From assembly GCF_902706605.1 (NCBI RefSeq), contig NZ_CACSLH010000009.1:1-64000 (forward strand): a stretch of 64,000 nucleotides of DNA, given 5' to 3'. A program made the translations under genes and the position numbers. Shown one piece after another: positions 37,098 through 48,321 of this stretch. The notes under the pieces were generated by a model. The model made no database searches, was not told the origin of the DNA, and saw nothing but the letters and a program-made list of their open reading frames with translations. The first letter of the stretch is position 1; the number at the start of each line of letters is the position of its first letter. The stretch comes from Enterococcus sp. CSURQ0835 (GTDB lineage: Bacteria > Bacillota > Bacilli > Lactobacillales > Enterococcaceae).

Positions 37098-37139
37098 TCA
37101 GATTTTAAAAGATAATCTATATAGGAAAGTCTCGTGTGA

Positions 37140-37406
37140 TTAAATAACTACTGCTTTTTCAACGATTTCAATCAGACGGAACCGTTTGGTAGCTGATAAT
37201 GGACGAGTTTCCATGATTTTCACGACGTCGCCAACTTTTGCTTCGTTGTTTTCGTCGTGTGCTTTGTATTTTTTAGAATATTTCAAACGTTTCCCATAGA
37301 TAGGGTGGTTTTTCTTGGTTTCAACGACAACTGTGATGGTTTTATCCATCTTGTCTGATACCACACGACCTTGGTAAACTTTACGTTGATTTCTTTCTTC
37401 AGACAT
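37140..37406 (-). CDS. rpsQ: 30S ribosomal protein S17
   Basis: 88 residues, OB-fold 16S rRNA binder ([19 protein letters not shown]). 20 bp after rpmC. Confidence 0.98.
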   Translation of the reverse strand: MSEERNQRKVYQGRVVSDKMDKTITVVVETKKNHPIYGKRLKYSKKYKAHDENNEAKVGDVVKIMETRPLSATKRFRLIEIVEKAVVI

Positions 37407-37426
37407 ACGAAAAATGGTCTCCTTTC

Positions 37427-37618
37427 CTATTTGTCAGCTTGTTCACGCAATACAGTTTTGATGCGTGCAATCGATTTACGTACTTCTTTAATACGTGCAG
37501 TGTTTTCTAATTGACCTGTTGCTAATTGGAATCTAAGATTGAACAATTCTTCTTTTAATTGTTTTTCTTGATCAAGCATTTCGGCAGTGGTTAATTCTCT
37601 GATTTCTTTAACCTTCAT
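37427..37618 (-). CDS. rpmC: 50S ribosomal protein L29
   Basis: 63 residues, helical hairpin at the exit tunnel. The ATG (MKVKEIREL) at 37618 is the family start and lies inside the last codons of rplP (11-nt overlap), indicating translational coupling. Confidence 0.97.
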   Translation of the reverse strand: MKVKEIRELTTAEMLDQEKQLKEELFNLRFQLATGQLENTARIKEVRKSIARIKTVLREQADK

Positions 37619-38042
37619 TCGATTCACCACCCATTTCCTCACGTTTTACGATCTTAGTTTTCATTGGTAATTTGTGAGACGCAAGACGTAATGCTTCGCG
37701 TGCAACTTCTTCAGGAACACCGGCAACTTCAAACATGATCTTGCCGCGTTTAACTGGGCTTACCCAGCCTTCAGGAGCACCTTTACCAGATCCCATACGA
37801 ACACCAATAGCTTTGGCTGTATAAGATTTGTGAGGGAAGATTTTAATCCATACTTTCCCGCCACGTTTCATATAACGAGTCATTGCAATACGAGCCGCTT
37901 CGATTTGACGGTTTGTGATCCAGTGAGAATCCACTGCTTGTAAACCATATTCACCGAAAGCTACTTCTTTGCCGCCTTTAGCTTCTCCGCGCATTTTACC
38001 ACGGAACTCACGACGGTGTTTTACACGTTTAGGTACTAACAT
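37608..38042 (-). CDS. rplP: 50S ribosomal protein L16
   Basis: 144 residues; organises the A site of the large subunit ([18 protein letters not shown]). 2 bp after rpsC and overlapping rpmC. Confidence 0.98.
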   Translation of the reverse strand: MLVPKRVKHRREFRGKMRGEAKGGKEVAFGEYGLQAVDSHWITNRQIEAARIAMTRYMKRGGKVWIKIFPHKSYTAKAIGVRMGSGKGAPEGWVSPVKRGKIMFEVAGVPEEVAREALRLASHKLPMKTKIVKREEMGGESNEG

Positions 38043-38044
38043 GA

Positions 38045-38710
38045 TTATTTCCCTCCTTTCTCAGTGTTTTGTGCGTTTTTCTTAGTAGGAAGAACTTCGC
38101 CACGATAGATCCACACTTTAACTCCTAGTTTTCCGTATGTTGTGTTTGCTTCTTCCCAAGCGTAGTCAATATCAGCACGCAATGTATGAAGCGGAACGGT
38201 ACCTTCTGAATAGCCTTCAGAACGCGCGATATCAGCACCATTTAAACGACCAGAAACTTGTGTTTTGATCCCTTTAGCGCCAGAACGCATTGTCCGTTGG
38301 ATCGCTTGTTTTTGCGCACGACGGAAAGCAACACGGTTTTCTAATTGACGTGCGATTCCTTCACCAACTAATTTTGCATCTAAATCTGGTTTTTTGATTT
38401 CCACAATGTTAATGTGAACTCGTTTACCAGTTAAATTGTTTAATTCTTTACGTAAGGCTTCGACCTCGGAACCACCTTTACCGATAACCATGCCAGGTTT
38501 AGCCGTGTGAATTGAAATGTTGACGCGATTTGCAGCGCGTTCGATTTCAACTTTTGATACAGCGGCATCAGCAAGTTTAGTTGCGATGAACTTACGGATT
38601 TTCAAATCTTCGTGTAAGAATTCAGCATACTCTTTTTCAGCATACCATTTAGCATCCCAATCTCGGATGATGCCAACACGCATTCCAATTGGATTTACTT
38701 TTTGACCCAC
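38045..38710 (-). CDS. rpsC: 30S ribosomal protein S3
   Basis: 221 residues; KH domain [18 protein letters not shown] at the mRNA entry site. GTG start, 8 nt after GGAGG. Confidence 0.98.
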   Translation of the reverse strand: MGQKVNPIGMRVGIIRDWDAKWYAEKEYAEFLHEDLKIRKFIATKLADAAVSKVEIERAANRVNISIHTAKPGMVIGKGGSEVEALRKELNNLTGKRVHINIVEIKKPDLDAKLVGEGIARQLENRVAFRRAQKQAIQRTMRSGAKGIKTQVSGRLNGADIARSEGYSEGTVPLHTLRADIDYAWEEANTTYGKLGVKVWIYRGEVLPTKKNAQNTEKGGK

Positions 38711-38723
38711 AGATTATCCCTCC

Positions 38724-39074
38724 TTATTTTTCTGATACCACTACAGTGATGTGACTTGTACGTTTGTTGATTGGTGAAGCTGAACCTTTAGCACGTGGAC
38801 GGAACCGTTTCATAGTTGGTCCTTCGTTAACGAAAGCTTCAGAAACAACCAATGTTTCAACGTCTAAGTCAAAGTTGTTTTCTGCGTTAGCAACTGCTGA
38901 CATTAAAACTTTCTCAATAATTCCAGCAGATTTATTCGGTGTGAATTTCAAAATTGAAATTGCTTCGGCTACGCTTTTCCCTCTGATAAGATCGATTACT
39001 AAACGGGCTTTACGAGGAGAAGTGCGAACTGTTTTTGCAGTTGCTTTAGCTGATGTGATTTGTTGTTCTGCCAT
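38724..39074 (-). CDS. rplV: 50S ribosomal protein L22
   Basis: 116 residues; its long beta hairpin ([20 protein letters not shown]) lines the exit tunnel, where macrolide-resistance changes arise; no deletion or insertion is visible. Confidence 0.98.
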   Translation of the reverse strand: MAEQQITSAKATAKTVRTSPRKARLVIDLIRGKSVAEAISILKFTPNKSAGIIEKVLMSAVANAENNFDLDVETLVVSEAFVNEGPTMKRFRPRAKGSASPINKRTSHITVVVSEK

Positions 39075-39095
39075 TGTAATATCCTCCCCTCAAAA

Positions 39096-39374
39096 TTAGC
39101 GTTTTGTTTTCTTATCATCGCTAGCATGGCCACGATAAGTTCTTGTTGGTGCAAATTCACCTAATTTATGTCCTACCATGTCTTCTTGGATGTAAACAGG
39201 TACATGTTTACGTCCGTCATATACTGCAATTGTAAATCCTACGAAACTAGGAAAAACAGTTGAGCGACGAGACCAAGTTTTAATAACTTTCTTCTTTTCA
39301 ACACCTTGTTGTGCTTCGATCTTCTTCATCAAGTGATCATCAGCGAAAGGTCCTTTTTTCAAACTACGACCCAT
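39096..39374 (-). CDS. rpsS: 30S ribosomal protein S19
   Basis: 92 residues ([14 protein letters not shown]...), head protein. 42 bp after rplB. Confidence 0.98.
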   Translation of the reverse strand: MGRSLKKGPFADDHLMKKIEAQQGVEKKKVIKTWSRRSTVFPSFVGFTIAVYDGRKHVPVYIQEDMVGHKLGEFAPTRTYRGHASDDKKTKR

Positions 39375-39416
39375 GGTGAACCTCCTCTCAAAATGTACGA
39401 CACATGGTCAATGAAA

Positions 39417-40250
39417 CTATTTAATTTTACGACGACGCACGATAAGTTTGTCTGATGCCGCTTTTTTGCTCCGAGTTTTGTAACCCAATGTAGGTTTGCC
39501 CCAAGGAGACATTGGTGATTTCCGTCCGACTGGTGCTTTACCTTCACCACCACCATGTGGGTGATCGTTAGGGTTCATTACGCTACCACGAACAGTTGGA
39601 CGTTTACGCATCCAGCGAGAACGACCAGCTTTACCGATGTTGATCAATTCGTGTTGTTCATTCCCAACAGAACCGATTGTTGCACGGCATGCAGCTAAGA
39701 TCATGCGAACTTCGCCTGAGTTTAAACGTACTAAAACGTATTTGCCTTCTTTACCAAGTACTTGAGCGCTAGCGCCTGCTGAACGGATCAATTGTCCGCC
39801 TTTACCTGGTTTCATTTCGATGTTGTGAACCACTGTACCAACTGGGATGTTTGCTAGTGGTAATGTGTTCCCAACTTTGATATCTGCATTTGGTCCAGAA
39901 ACAACGGTCATGCCTACTTGTAAGCCTTTAGGGGCTAAAATGTAAGCTTTCACTCCGTCGGTATAATGAACTAATGCAATATTTGCTGAACGGTTTGGAT
40001 CGTATTCGATCGTTTGTACCGTAGCTACCACATCATCTTTATTTCGTTTGAAATCGATGACCCGGTATTGACGTTTATGACCGCCACCTTGATGACGGAC
40101 AGTGATACGACCGTTGTTGTTACGACCTGCGTTATTTTTCAATGGTTGTAACAATGTCTTTTCAGGCGTTGAAGTTGTGATTTCAGCAAAATCAGAACTC
40201 GTCATGTTACGACGACCATTTGTGGTAGGTTTGTACTTTCTAATCGCCAC
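39417..40250 (-). CDS. rplB: 50S ribosomal protein L2
   Basis: 277 residues; peptidyl-transferase-centre protein. The C-terminal [16 protein letters not shown] loop with its conserved His is intact. GTG start after GGAGGG. Confidence 0.98.
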   Translation of the reverse strand: MAIRKYKPTTNGRRNMTSSDFAEITTSTPEKTLLQPLKNNAGRNNNGRITVRHQGGGHKRQYRVIDFKRNKDDVVATVQTIEYDPNRSANIALVHYTDGVKAYILAPKGLQVGMTVVSGPNADIKVGNTLPLANIPVGTVVHNIEMKPGKGGQLIRSAGASAQVLGKEGKYVLVRLNSGEVRMILAACRATIGSVGNEQHELINIGKAGRSRWMRKRPTVRGSVMNPNDHPHGGGEGKAPVGRKSPMSPWGKPTLGYKTRSKKAASDKLIVRRRKIK

Positions 40251-40282
40251 GTCTATTCCCTCCTATTTATTCAGATCTTGCC

Positions 40283-40573
40283 TTATTCGGCAGCTTCGAA
40301 AATTTCGATGGTTTTTGAATCTTCTGTTAACGTCACGATTGCTTTGCGACGTTTTTTAGTAAAGCCTTGGTATTTACCCATGCGTTTCGCTTTTGGTTTC
40401 GCATTTAGAATGTTTACGTTTTTAACTTTAACGCCAAACGCAGCTTCAACGGCTTGTTTAACTAAAGTTTTATTCGCACGAGTGTCCACTTCGAAAGTAT
40501 ATTTCTTTTCATCCATGTCTAACATCGATTTTTCAGTGATCACCGGGCGTTTAATTACGTCTAGTAAATTCAT
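40283..40573 (-). CDS. rplW: 50S ribosomal protein L23
   Basis: 96 residues; exit-site docking protein for trigger factor and SRP ([12 protein letters not shown]). Its ATG overlaps the rplD stop by one nucleotide. Confidence 0.98.
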   Translation of the reverse strand: MNLLDVIKRPVITEKSMLDMDEKKYTFEVDTRANKTLVKQAVEAAFGVKVKNVNILNAKPKAKRMGKYQGFTKKRRKAIVTLTEDSKTIEIFEAAE

Positions 40574-41196
40574 TATGCAAGCACCTCCTCAATTTGAGTA
40601 AGAGCAGTTTGCGTTGCTAAGATTTTTTCATTAGCGACTACATCAAGTACAGTTACGTTGTTTGAAGTTGTAACAGTCACGTTTGGTAAGTTGCGAGCTG
40701 AAAGAGCTGCGACTTCGTTTTCTGTTTCCAAAACAACCAATACTTTTGAATCAATTGACAAGTTAGTAAGTACTTGTTTGAATTCTTTTGTTTTAGGTGC
40801 ATCGAAGCTTAATGCATCAACGGCAACCAAGTTATTTTCAGCAACTTTATCTGATAAAACAGATTTAATTGCTAAGCGACGAACTTTTTTAGGAAGTTTG
40901 TAGCTGTAAGAACGTGGTGTTGGTCCGAAGACAGTACCACCTCCACGCCATTGTGGTGAACGGATTGAACCTTGACGGGCACGACCAGTACCTTTTTGGC
41001 GCCATGGTTTACGACCACCGCCTGATACAGCGCTACGGTTTTTCACCGCGTGTGTTCCTTGTCTTAATGAAGCACGTTGCATGATGATGGCATCATAGAC
41101 AACACTTTCATTAGGTTCGATTCCGAAGATTTCTTCATTTAATGTGATTTCACCATTTTTAGTTCCATCTTGTTTGAATAATGCTACATTTGGCAT
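40573..41196 (-). CDS. rplD: 50S ribosomal protein L4
   Basis: 207 residues; the tunnel loop [15 protein letters not shown] is wild-type in form. L4 is the autogenous repressor of the S10 operon in enterobacteria; whether it acts on the leader here is unknown. Confidence 0.98.
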   Translation of the reverse strand: MPNVALFKQDGTKNGEITLNEEIFGIEPNESVVYDAIIMQRASLRQGTHAVKNRSAVSGGGRKPWRQKGTGRARQGSIRSPQWRGGGTVFGPTPRSYSYKLPKKVRRLAIKSVLSDKVAENNLVAVDALSFDAPKTKEFKQVLTNLSIDSKVLVVLETENEVAALSARNLPNVTVTTSNNVTVLDVVANEKILATQTALTQIEEVLA

Positions 41197-41223
41197 TCCT
41201 TAGTTCCTCCTTTCCTTTAACAA

Positions 41224-41853
41224 TTATTTAGCTTTAACAGCCGATTTGATTGTGATCAATGATTTTTTAGCGCCGGGGACATTACCTTTAACTAAGATAA
41301 CGTTACGTTCAGCATCCACACGAACGACTTCCAAGTTTTGGATCGTTACGCGATTGCCGCCCATCCGACCAGCTAAATGTTTATTTTTAAATACACGGTT
41401 AGGTGCAACAGGACCCATAGATCCAGGACGACGATGGTAACGAGAACCGTGAGCCATTGGGCCGCGGCTTTGGCCATGACGTTTGATAACGCCTTGGAAA
41501 CCTTTACCTTTAGTCGTTCCGGTTACATCAATGATGTCTCCAGCTTGGAAAGTATCAACTTTCACTTCTTGTCCTACTTCATATTCTCCTAGCTCAACAT
41601 CTCTGAATTCTCGAATGAAGCGCTTAGGAGTCGTGTTTGCTTTTGCAACATGACCTTTCGCAGGTTTGTTAGACAAAACTTCACGCATATCTTGGTAACC
41701 TAATTGCACAGCTTCATAGCCGTCTGTTTCCATTGTTTTCACTTGTAAAACAACGTTTGGTGTTGCTTCAACGACTGTTACTGGAATTAATTCGCCAGAT
41801 TCAGTGAAGATTTGAGTCATTCCCACTTTTTTCCCTAAGATTCCTTTGGTCAT
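41224..41853 (-). CDS. rplC: 50S ribosomal protein L3
   Basis: 209 residues ([15 protein letters not shown]...); the long loop near the peptidyl transferase centre ([13 protein letters not shown]) is intact. 22 bp after rpsJ. Confidence 0.98.
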   Translation of the reverse strand: MTKGILGKKVGMTQIFTESGELIPVTVVEATPNVVLQVKTMETDGYEAVQLGYQDMREVLSNKPAKGHVAKANTTPKRFIREFRDVELGEYEVGQEVKVDTFQAGDIIDVTGTTKGKGFQGVIKRHGQSRGPMAHGSRYHRRPGSMGPVAPNRVFKNKHLAGRMGGNRVTIQNLEVVRVDAERNVILVKGNVPGAKKSLITIKSAVKAK

Positions 41854-41875
41854 GATTACACCTCCAGTTTAATTA

Positions 41876-42184
41876 TTATAGTTTGATTTCAATGTTTACA
41901 CCTGATGGTAAGTCTAGCTTCATTAAAGCATCAACTGTTTTTGGTGTTGGGTTCACAATGTCGATTAGACGTTTGTGAGTACGCATTTCGAATTGTTCGC
42001 GTGAATCTTTGTATTTATGCGTCGCACGGATTACAGTGTACAGACTGCGTTCGGTTGGTAATGGAATTGGACCTGACACAGAAGCTCCAGTTCTTTTTGC
42101 AGTTTCGACGATTTTATCCGCTGATTGATCTAAAATACCATGTTCATACGCTTTTAAACGGATACGAATTTTTTGTTTTGCCAT
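41876..42184 (-). CDS. rpsJ: 30S ribosomal protein S10
   Basis: 102 residues; head protein, also NusE in antitermination. The tetracycline-linked loop ([17 protein letters not shown]) is complete. First gene of the S10 operon, behind a 165-nt leader. Confidence 0.98.
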   Translation of the reverse strand: MAKQKIRIRLKAYEHGILDQSADKIVETAKRTGASVSGPIPLPTERSLYTVIRATHKYKDSREQFEMRTHKRLIDIVNPTPKTVDALMKLDLPSGVNIEIKL

Positions 42185-42349
42185 CTTTGTTCCCTCCTTC
42201 GCCTATTTTAGAAAGTAGACATAGCTCCACGAAAATTTTCCGTCACGCTCGTCCATGGCAAAGCGTCCGGGCGTGTCGCAACCTCTCGTTTCATAGCCGA
42301 TGGATCTAAGTGAGACCCACCTGTGCGTTTATTCTTTGTAAACAGCACC
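42185..42349 (-). promoter_or_regulatory. S10 operon leader with a stable stem
   Basis: About 165 nt between the predicted transcription start and rpsJ. A stem CACGCCCG / CGAGCGTG (42268-42275 with 42244-42251, one mismatch) encloses a GC-rich loop; there is no coding potential. It could be the target of an autogenous ribosomal protein, but I do not match it to a named leader family. Confidence 0.4.
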
Positions 42350-42355
42350 TTTATG

Positions 42356-42384
42356 ATTATAGTATATTAGAACAGCGATTGCAA
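42356..42384 (-). promoter_or_regulatory. S10 operon promoter
   Basis: TTGCAA (42379-42384), 17 bp, TATAAT (42356-42361) on the minus strand. Best promoter for the long rpsJ-to-secY/adk transcript. Confidence 0.8.
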
Positions 42385-42389
42385 GACCT

Positions 42390-42696
42390 TTCTGTTGGAA
42401 ATTTCGATGACTTTCAACTTTTTTTCATTTCATTTTTTTCGAAGTGGCTGAACTATTTTGCAAACGTAAGCCGATGGAAAAACTTTCCTTCTATTATATA
42501 GCTGATAAATCCGATCCACACTCACCTGATGTAGCTAATCAAATTGCGATCGCTTCGATTTACGCAACGATTGAAAATCAATTCTAAGCTATTTACTGAT
42601 CAGAAAAAGATTTCTATAAATAGCGGCGCCAAGCTCGAAATTTTCGATTTGCTCATGTTACTCAACAGTATAACTAACGGCACAACTGATTCAATC
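42390..42696. other. AT-rich spacer without a supported gene; a 37-codon reading frame inside
   Basis: Between the S10 promoter and the tuf terminator. A plus-strand frame from ATG 42474 to TAA 42587 (MEKLSFYYIADKSDPHS...) has plausible amino acid composition but no Shine-Dalgarno; a different frame continues open downstream to about 42696, as a frameshifted remnant of a longer gene would. Neither part is recognised. Confidence 0.2.
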
Positions 42697-42729
42697 AAAA
42701 AAAGAGCCGCTGAAATTCAGCGACTCTTT
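42697..42729 (-). terminator. tuf terminator
   Basis: Stem AAAGAG-c-CGCTG / CAGCG-a-CTCTTT with a 5-nt loop and seven T on the minus strand, about 30 bp after the tuf stop. Confidence 0.85.
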
Positions 42730-42760
42730 ACGTCCGAGCATAATGTTAAATTAAAAGCAA

Positions 42761-43948
42761 TTAAGCTAAGATTTCACTAACGACACCGGCACCAACTGTA
42801 CGTCCGCCTTCACGGATTGAGAATTTCGTACCGTTTTCGATAGCGATTGGGTGGATTAATTCAACTTCCATCGCTACGTTATCACCAGGCATTACCATTT
42901 CAGTACCTTCTGGTAAATCAACGACACCTGTAACGTCAGTCGTACGGAAGTAGAATTGTGGACGGTAGTTTGTGAAGAATGGAGTATGACGTCCGCCTTC
43001 TTCTTTAGTTAAAACATAAACTTCCGCTTTAAATTTTGTATGAGGAGTGATCGTACCTGGTTTAGCTAATACTTGGCCACGTTCGATATCTTCACGAGCT
43101 ACACCACGTAGTAAAGCACCGATGTTATCGCCTGCTTCAGCGTAGTCTAATAATTTACGGAACATTTCAACACCCGTAACAGTAGTTTTAGAAGTTTCTT
43201 CAGCGATACCGACAACTTCAACTTCATCACCAACACGTAATTGTCCACGTTCAACACGGCCTGTAGCAACAGTACCACGTCCAGTGATTGAGAATACGTC
43301 TTCGACTGGCATCATGAATGGTTTGTCAGTGTCACGAACTGGAGTTGGGATATATTCGTCAACTGCAGCCATTAATTCTAAGATTTTTTCTTCGTATGAA
43401 GCGTCGCCTTCTAAAGCTTTCAAAGCAGAACCAGCAATTACAGGAACATCGTCGCCAGGGAATTCGTATTCTGTTAATAAGTCACGAACTTCCATTTCTA
43501 CTAATTCTAATAATTCTTCGTCGTCGACCATATCAACTTTGTTTAAGAAAACAACGATGTAAGGTACGCCAACTTGGCGAGATAATAGAATGTGTTCACG
43601 TGTTTGAGGCATAGGACCGTCAGCAGCAGATACTACTAAGATCGCGCCGTCCATTTGAGCCGCACCAGTGATCATGTTTTTAACGTAGTCCGCGTGTCCT
43701 GGGCAGTCAACGTGAGCGTAGTGACGATTTTCTGTTTCATACTCAACGTGAGCAGTGTTGATCGTGATCCCACGTTCGCGTTCTTCAGGAGCACCATCGA
43801 TTTGAGCGTAATCCATTGCTGTACCGCCACCTTGTTTAGCAAGTACAGTTGTGATTGCTGCTGTTAAAGTTGTTTTACCATGGTCAACGTGTCCGATTGT
43901 ACCAATGTTAACGTGTGGTTTTGAACGGTCGAATTTTTCTTTAGCCAT
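42761..43948 (-). CDS. tuf: Elongation factor Tu
   Basis: 395 residues; GTPase delivering aminoacyl-tRNA. G motifs [18 protein letters not shown] and a SALK-type G5 are intact; domains II and III complete. Its codon choice is strongly biased, as for a highly expressed gene. ATG 11 nt after AGGAGG. Separated from fusA by 171 bp containing its own promoter and a leader hairpin. Confidence 0.98.
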   Translation of the reverse strand: MAKEKFDRSKPHVNIGTIGHVDHGKTTLTAAITTVLAKQGGGTAMDYAQIDGAPEERERGITINTAHVEYETENRHYAHVDCPGHADYVKNMITGAAQMDGAILVVSAADGPMPQTREHILLSRQVGVPYIVVFLNKVDMVDDEELLELVEMEVRDLLTEYEFPGDDVPVIAGSALKALEGDASYEEKILELMAAVDEYIPTPVRDTDKPFMMPVEDVFSITGRGTVATGRVERGQLRVGDEVEVVGIAEETSKTTVTGVEMFRKLLDYAEAGDNIGALLRGVAREDIERGQVLAKPGTITPHTKFKAEVYVLTKEEGGRHTPFFTNYRPQFYFRTTDVTGVVDLPEGTEMVMPGDNVAMEVELIHPIAIENGTKFSIREGGRTVGAGVVSEILA

Positions 43949-44001
43949 TTAAAAATGTTCCTCCTAAAATAAATGAGTTAGTTGAATTTATTTGATAGGT
44001 C

Positions 44002-44024
44002 CACACTGTTAAAAAAACAGTGTG
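44002..44024 (-). promoter_or_regulatory. Hairpin in the tuf leader
   Basis: CACACTGTT / AACAGTGTG, 9-bp perfect stem with a 5-nt T loop (minus strand). No downstream T run; probably an RNA-stability or leader structure. Confidence 0.45.
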
Positions 44025-44045
44025 AGCCCATATCATCATTGCTTA

Positions 44046-44075
44046 ATTTTACCTGAATCGCACCTGAAAAAACAA
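44046..44075 (-). promoter_or_regulatory. tuf promoter in the fusA-tuf gap
   Basis: TTGTTT (44070-44075), 18 bp, TAAAAT (44046-44051). The -35 sits in the T run that follows an imperfect hairpin after the fusA stop (AAGTCT / AGACTT), so fusA read-through may be partly stopped here. Confidence 0.45.
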
Positions 44076-44119
44076 GTCTTTCTTGAAATCGAATCAGTCG
44101 AGTTAGACTTTTTTAAGAA

Positions 44120-46207
44120 TTAACCAGCGTGTCCGCCATTTTTCTTAATGATTTCTTCTTGAACTGCTTTTGGTACAGCTTCATAGTGGTCAAAGGTCAT
44201 CGTAAATGTACCACGACCTTGTGTTGCTGAACGTAGTGTCGTTGCATAACCAAACATTTCAGCAAGTGGAACCATCGCACGAACGACTTGTTGGCCGCCA
44301 GCCCGAGCCTCCATACCTTCAACGCGACCGCGACGAGCAGTTACGTGTCCCATAACATCACCTAAGTAATCTTCAGGGATCACGACTTCGACTGCCATGA
44401 TCGGTTCAAGGATCGCTGGATCAGCTTTTTTAGCTGCCGCGCGTAGTGCCATTGAAGCAGCCACACGGAAGGCAGTTTCATTTGAATCGACATCATGGTA
44501 TGAACCATCGTAAAGTTTAGCTTTTACGTCGACCATTGGATAACCGGCTAAGACACCATTTTCCATTGCGTCTTTCAAACCAGCTTCAACTGCTGGGATG
44601 TATTCACGAGGAACGACCCCACCAACGATTGCATTTTCAAATTCGAAGCCTGCACCTTCTTCGTTTGGTGTGAATTCGATCCATACGTGACCGTATTGAC
44701 CTTTACCACCAGACTGACGTACAAACTTACCTTCCGCTTCCGTACCTTGACGGAATGTTTCACGGTAAGATACTTGTGGCGCACCAACATTAGCTTCCAC
44801 TTTGAATTCACGACGCATCCGGTCAACGATGATATCTAAGTGAAGTTCACCCATACCAGCGATGATCGTTTCGCCTGTTTCAGTATTCGTTTCAGCACGG
44901 AACGTTGGATCTTCTTCAGATAATTTTTGTAATGCAATGCCCATTTTATCTTGGTCAGCTTTTGATTTAGGTTCAATCGCGACTTGGATAACTGGTTCAG
45001 GGAATTCCATTGATTCAAGGATAACTTGTGATTTTTCGTCACATAAAGTATCCCCAGTTGTTGTATCTTTCAAACCAACAGCAGCGGCGATATCTCCAGC
45101 GTAAACTTCAGAGATTTCAGAACGTGAGTTAGCGTGCATCTGTAAGATACGACCAACCCGTTCACGTTTGCCTTTTGTTGCGTTTTGAACGTATGACCCT
45201 GATTCTAAGACACCAGAGTACACACGGAAGAATGTTAGACGACCAACATAAGGGTCCGTCATAACTTTAAATGCTAAAGCTGAGAATGGAAGGCTGTCGT
45301 CAGCTGGACGAGCAACTTCTTCATCAGTTTTAGGATCGATCCCTTGGATAGCAGCAACATCTAATGGTGAAGGCAAGTAGTCAATGACTGCATCTAGCAA
45401 TAATTGAACCCCCTTGTTTTTGAAAGCAGAACCACATAAAACTGGGTAAAATTCAACGTTAACCGTTGCTTTACGGATACCAGCTTTTAGTTCTTCTTCA
45501 GTGATTTCTTCACCTTCTAGATATTTCATCGTAAGATCTTCATCAGTTTCTGCAACAGCTTCCACTAATTTTTCACGCCATTCTTCTGCAAGTTCTTTGT
45601 AGTCTTCAGGAATGTCGGTTTCTTCGATTTCAGTACCTAGATCGTTCGTATAGACTTCGGCTTTCATTTTTACCAGGTCAATGATCCCAGTAAAGTCGTC
45701 TTCTGCCCCGATTGGTAATTGGATCGGATGTGCATTAGCTTGCAAACGATCATGCAATGTCCCAACAGAGTACAAGAAGTCAGCACCGATTTTATCCATT
45801 TTATTGGCAAACACGATCCGTGGAACACCGTAAGTCGTCGCTTGACGCCAAACTGTTTCAGTTTGCGGTTCAACCCCAGACTGAGCATCCAAGACAGTAA
45901 CGGCACCATCTAACACACGCAATGAACGTTCAACTTCAACTGTGAAGTCTACGTGCCCTGGTGTGTCGATGATATTGATCCGGTTACCTTTCCATTGTGC
46001 GGTAGTCGCAGCTGATGTGATCGTGATACCACGTTCTTGTTCTTGTTCCATCCAGTCCATTTGGGAAGCACCTTCGTGAGTTTCACCAATTTTATGGATC
46101 CGGCCAGTGTAGTACAAGATACGTTCAGTAGCAGTCGTTTTACCAGCATCAATATGGGCCATGATACCAATGTTACGAGTGTTTTCTAAAGAAAAAGCTC
46201 TTGGCAT
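44120..46207 (-). CDS. fusA: Elongation factor G
   Basis: 695 residues; translocase GTPase. G motifs [27 protein letters not shown]; domains II-V complete. The fusidic-acid region shows no obvious truncation. 80 bp after rpsG. Confidence 0.98.
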   Translation of the reverse strand: MPRAFSLENTRNIGIMAHIDAGKTTATERILYYTGRIHKIGETHEGASQMDWMEQEQERGITITSAATTAQWKGNRINIIDTPGHVDFTVEVERSLRVLDGAVTVLDAQSGVEPQTETVWRQATTYGVPRIVFANKMDKIGADFLYSVGTLHDRLQANAHPIQLPIGAEDDFTGIIDLVKMKAEVYTNDLGTEIEETDIPEDYKELAEEWREKLVEAVAETDEDLTMKYLEGEEITEEELKAGIRKATVNVEFYPVLCGSAFKNKGVQLLLDAVIDYLPSPLDVAAIQGIDPKTDEEVARPADDSLPFSALAFKVMTDPYVGRLTFFRVYSGVLESGSYVQNATKGKRERVGRILQMHANSRSEISEVYAGDIAAAVGLKDTTTGDTLCDEKSQVILESMEFPEPVIQVAIEPKSKADQDKMGIALQKLSEEDPTFRAETNTETGETIIAGMGELHLDIIVDRMRREFKVEANVGAPQVSYRETFRQGTEAEGKFVRQSGGKGQYGHVWIEFTPNEEGAGFEFENAIVGGVVPREYIPAVEAGLKDAMENGVLAGYPMVDVKAKLYDGSYHDVDSNETAFRVAASMALRAAAKKADPAILEPIMAVEVVIPEDYLGDVMGHVTARRGRVEGMEARAGGQQVVRAMVPLAEMFGYATTLRSATQGRGTFTMTFDHYEAVPKAVQEEIIKKNGGHAG

Positions 46208-46287
46208 TTCTTCTGTTTCTCCTCTCTTAATTAAAAATACACGTTAGTTCTATTTTACGTGGGAAAAGACCCACATAAAAGAGGATC

Positions 46288-46758
46288 TTACCAACGATAG
46301 TGAGCGAATGCACGGTTGGCTTCCGCCATTTTGTGTGTGTCTTCGCGTTTTTTCACAGAAGCGCCAGTGTTGTTAGCAGCGTCCATGATTTCTTTAGCTA
46401 GGCGTTCTTCCATTGTGTGTTCGCCACGCAAACGAGCGTAGTTCACGACCCAACGAAGGCCTAAAGTTGTACGACGTTCAGGACGAACTTCAACTGGGAC
46501 TTGATAGTTAGAACCCCCAACTCGGCGAGCTTTAACTTCCAAAACAGGCATAATGTTTTCCATTGCTTGTTCGAAAACTTCTAATGGATCATTACCTGTT
46601 GATTCTTTGATTGTACCAAATGCGTTATACACGATATTCGCAGCGATACCACGTTTGCCGTCAACCATTACGCGGTTGATCAAACGAGTTACTAGCTTAG
46701 AGTTATACATAGGATCTGGTAAAACATCACGTTTTGCAGCAGCACCCTTACGACTCAT
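46288..46758 (-). CDS. rpsG: 30S ribosomal protein S7
   Basis: 156 residues; initiates assembly of the 16S 3' domain and is the str operon repressor in E. coli. [15 protein letters not shown] start. 54 bp after rpsL. Confidence 0.98.
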   Translation of the reverse strand: MSRKGAAAKRDVLPDPMYNSKLVTRLINRVMVDGKRGIAANIVYNAFGTIKESTGNDPLEVFEQAMENIMPVLEVKARRVGGSNYQVPVEVRPERRTTLGLRWVVNYARLRGEHTMEERLAKEIMDAANNTGASVKKREDTHKMAEANRAFAHYRW

Positions 46759-46812
46759 ACGTAACTCCTCCTTCCGAAAATATGTCTTTATCTAGTGTTT
46801 CTAGCTTAATGT

Positions 46813-47226
46813 TTATGCTTTAGGTTTCTTAGTACCGTATTTAGAACGGCTTTGTTTACGATCGTTAACGCCGGCTGTATCTAGCGCACCACGAACGATA
46901 TGGTAACGTACCCCTGGTAAGTCTTTTACCCGGCCGCCACGTAATAACACGACACTGTGTTCTTGTAAGTTGTGGCCAATACCTGGGATATAAGCTGTTA
47001 CTTCGATTAAGTTAGACAAACGTACACGGGCATATTTACGTAAAGCTGAGTTCGGTTTCTTCGGTGTCATAGTACCCACACGTGTGCAAACCCCACGTTT
47101 TTGTGGTGAGTTCACATCCGTTTGCGCTTTTTTAAAGCTGTTATATCCTTTATTCAATGCTGGTGAATTTGATTTCTCCACCTTTGATTTACGAGGTTTA
47201 CGTACTAATTGATTAATTGTAGGCAT
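46813..47226 (-). CDS. rpsL: 30S ribosomal protein S12
   Basis: 137 residues; decoding-centre protein. The streptomycin loop [11 protein letters not shown] retains lysine at the resistance position, and [10 protein letters not shown] is standard. ATG at 47226 (MPTINQLV) after AAGGAGG; an in-frame extension upstream is leader. First gene of the str operon. Confidence 0.98.
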   Translation of the reverse strand: MPTINQLVRKPRKSKVEKSNSPALNKGYNSFKKAQTDVNSPQKRGVCTRVGTMTPKKPNSALRKYARVRLSNLIEVTAYIPGIGHNLQEHSVVLLRGGRVKDLPGVRYHIVRGALDTAGVNDRKQSRSKYGTKKPKA

Positions 47227-47291
47227 CCCTTGTTTCCTCCTTCCTCGATTTGCTTTTCTAGTCCCACACATCCTGGTGGTTCCTTTTTAAG

Positions 47292-47320
47292 CAATAAAAA
47301 ATAATGCATCGATCTGCATT
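47292..47320 (-). promoter_or_regulatory. Possible attenuator in the rpsL leader
   Basis: AATGCA-gatcga-TGCATT followed by ATTTTTTATT on the minus strand. The stem is only 6 bp. Two more small hairpins precede it (TCAAG/CTTGA and GTCTC/GAGAC). Confidence 0.3.
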
Positions 47321-47391
47321 CTCTATCAAGCGTACCTTGACACAGTCAGCACGTCTCATGTTGAGAGACCTGTTCACAAAGCACCTCAGAT

Positions 47392-47420
47392 AGCATATCA
47401 TGATTCATTTAACGTGTCAA
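47392..47420 (-). promoter_or_regulatory. str operon promoter
   Basis: Consensus TTGACA (47415-47420), 17 bp, TATGCT (47392-47397) with TG upstream. It gives a leader of about 160 nt before rpsL. The rest of the 300-bp gap to rpiA holds only rpiA upstream sequence. Confidence 0.75.
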
Positions 47421-47526
47421 CACGATTCTTTTCAGTTTTTCCCGGGATTTTCACCGAACTATTCTATCTTTTTTTTCAACAAGCGTTTACAATAAGTGTA
47501 ACTTAGTAGAAGGTGGGATTTTTTAC

Positions 47527-48207
47527 ATGAACTTAAAAGAAGTTGTCGGCTTGAAAGCCGCTGAATACGTTAAAGATGGAATGATCGTCGGTCTCGGAAC
47601 GGGTTCGACTGCGTATTACTTAGTCAAAGAACTTGGTCGTCGCGTCAAAGAAGAAGGCTTGCAGATCACAGGTGTCGTCACCTCTTCTAAAACAGAAGCA
47701 CAAGCTCGTGAACTTGGGATTCCATTGAAAAAAATCGATGAAGTCGAAGCAGTTGACTTAACGATTGACGGAGCTGATGAAGTTAGTGCGGATTTTCAAG
47801 GGATCAAAGGTGGCGGTGCAGCGCTATTATTTGAAAAAATCGTTGCCACGTACTCAAAAGATTGCATCTGGATCGTCGATGAAAGCAAAATGGTCGATCA
47901 ACTAGGAAAATTCCCGTTACCTGTTGAAGTCATTCCTTATGGCAGCCATAATTTATTCCGTTTATTTGAAGCAAAAGGTTACCAACCGACTTGGCGCAAA
48001 ACTGACAACGATGAAATTTTGACCACAGATGGCGGACATTACATCATCGACTTACACCTCGAAGCTATCGAAAATCCAAAAGCTTTAGCAACTGAATTGG
48101 ATCATTTAGTTGGAGTTGTTGAACACGGTCTATTCATCGATATGATCTCTAAAGTAATCGTCGGAACCGAAGCCGGCGCAAACGTAATCCCCGTCACCCA
48201 CGCTTAA
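47527..48207 (+). CDS. rpiA: Ribose-5-phosphate isomerase A
   Basis: 226 residues; interconverts ribose 5-phosphate and ribulose 5-phosphate. GLGTGSTA phosphate loop, [10 protein letters not shown] with catalytic Asp, and [11 protein letters not shown] are intact. The ATG follows AAGGTGG at long spacing. A cre-like AACAAGCGTTTACA (47478-47491) overlaps a TACAAT -10 candidate, so CcpA control is possible. It is metabolically downstream of the ribokinase locus, but not linked to it. Confidence 0.96.
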   Translation: MNLKEVVGLKAAEYVKDGMIVGLGTGSTAYYLVKELGRRVKEEGLQITGVVTSSKTEAQARELGIPLKKIDEVEAVDLTIDGADEVSADFQGIKGGGAALLFEKIVATYSKDCIWIVDESKMVDQLGKFPLPVEVIPYGSHNLFRLFEAKGYQPTWRKTDNDEILTTDGGHYIIDLHLEAIENPKALATELDHLVGVVEHGLFIDMISKVIVGTEAGANVIPVTHA

Positions 48208-48242
48208 CCCCTCAGCTTTTTGTTAAATTTCTCGTCTAAGAA

Positions 48243-48271
48243 TGGAAATCTCTGTAGAAACATTGTACAAT
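48243..48271 (+). promoter_or_regulatory. gpmA promoter
   Basis: TGGAAA (48243-48248), 17 bp, TACAAT (48266-48271). Confidence 0.5.
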
Positions 48272-48321
48272 GAGTGCGGAATTGAAAATTTCAGAAACTT
48301 TACTTAAAGGAGAATGCACAT

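Noticed and set aside
42544-42780. A plus-strand 78-codon frame overlapping the tuf terminator and tuf 3' end
   Set aside because: It runs through the terminator and into tuf antisense and lacks a ribosome site; only its first part is mentioned, as a possible remnant.
44575-46170. Several open frames inside fusA on both strands
   Set aside because: They are shadows of the highly biased codon use of fusA, with no ribosome sites.
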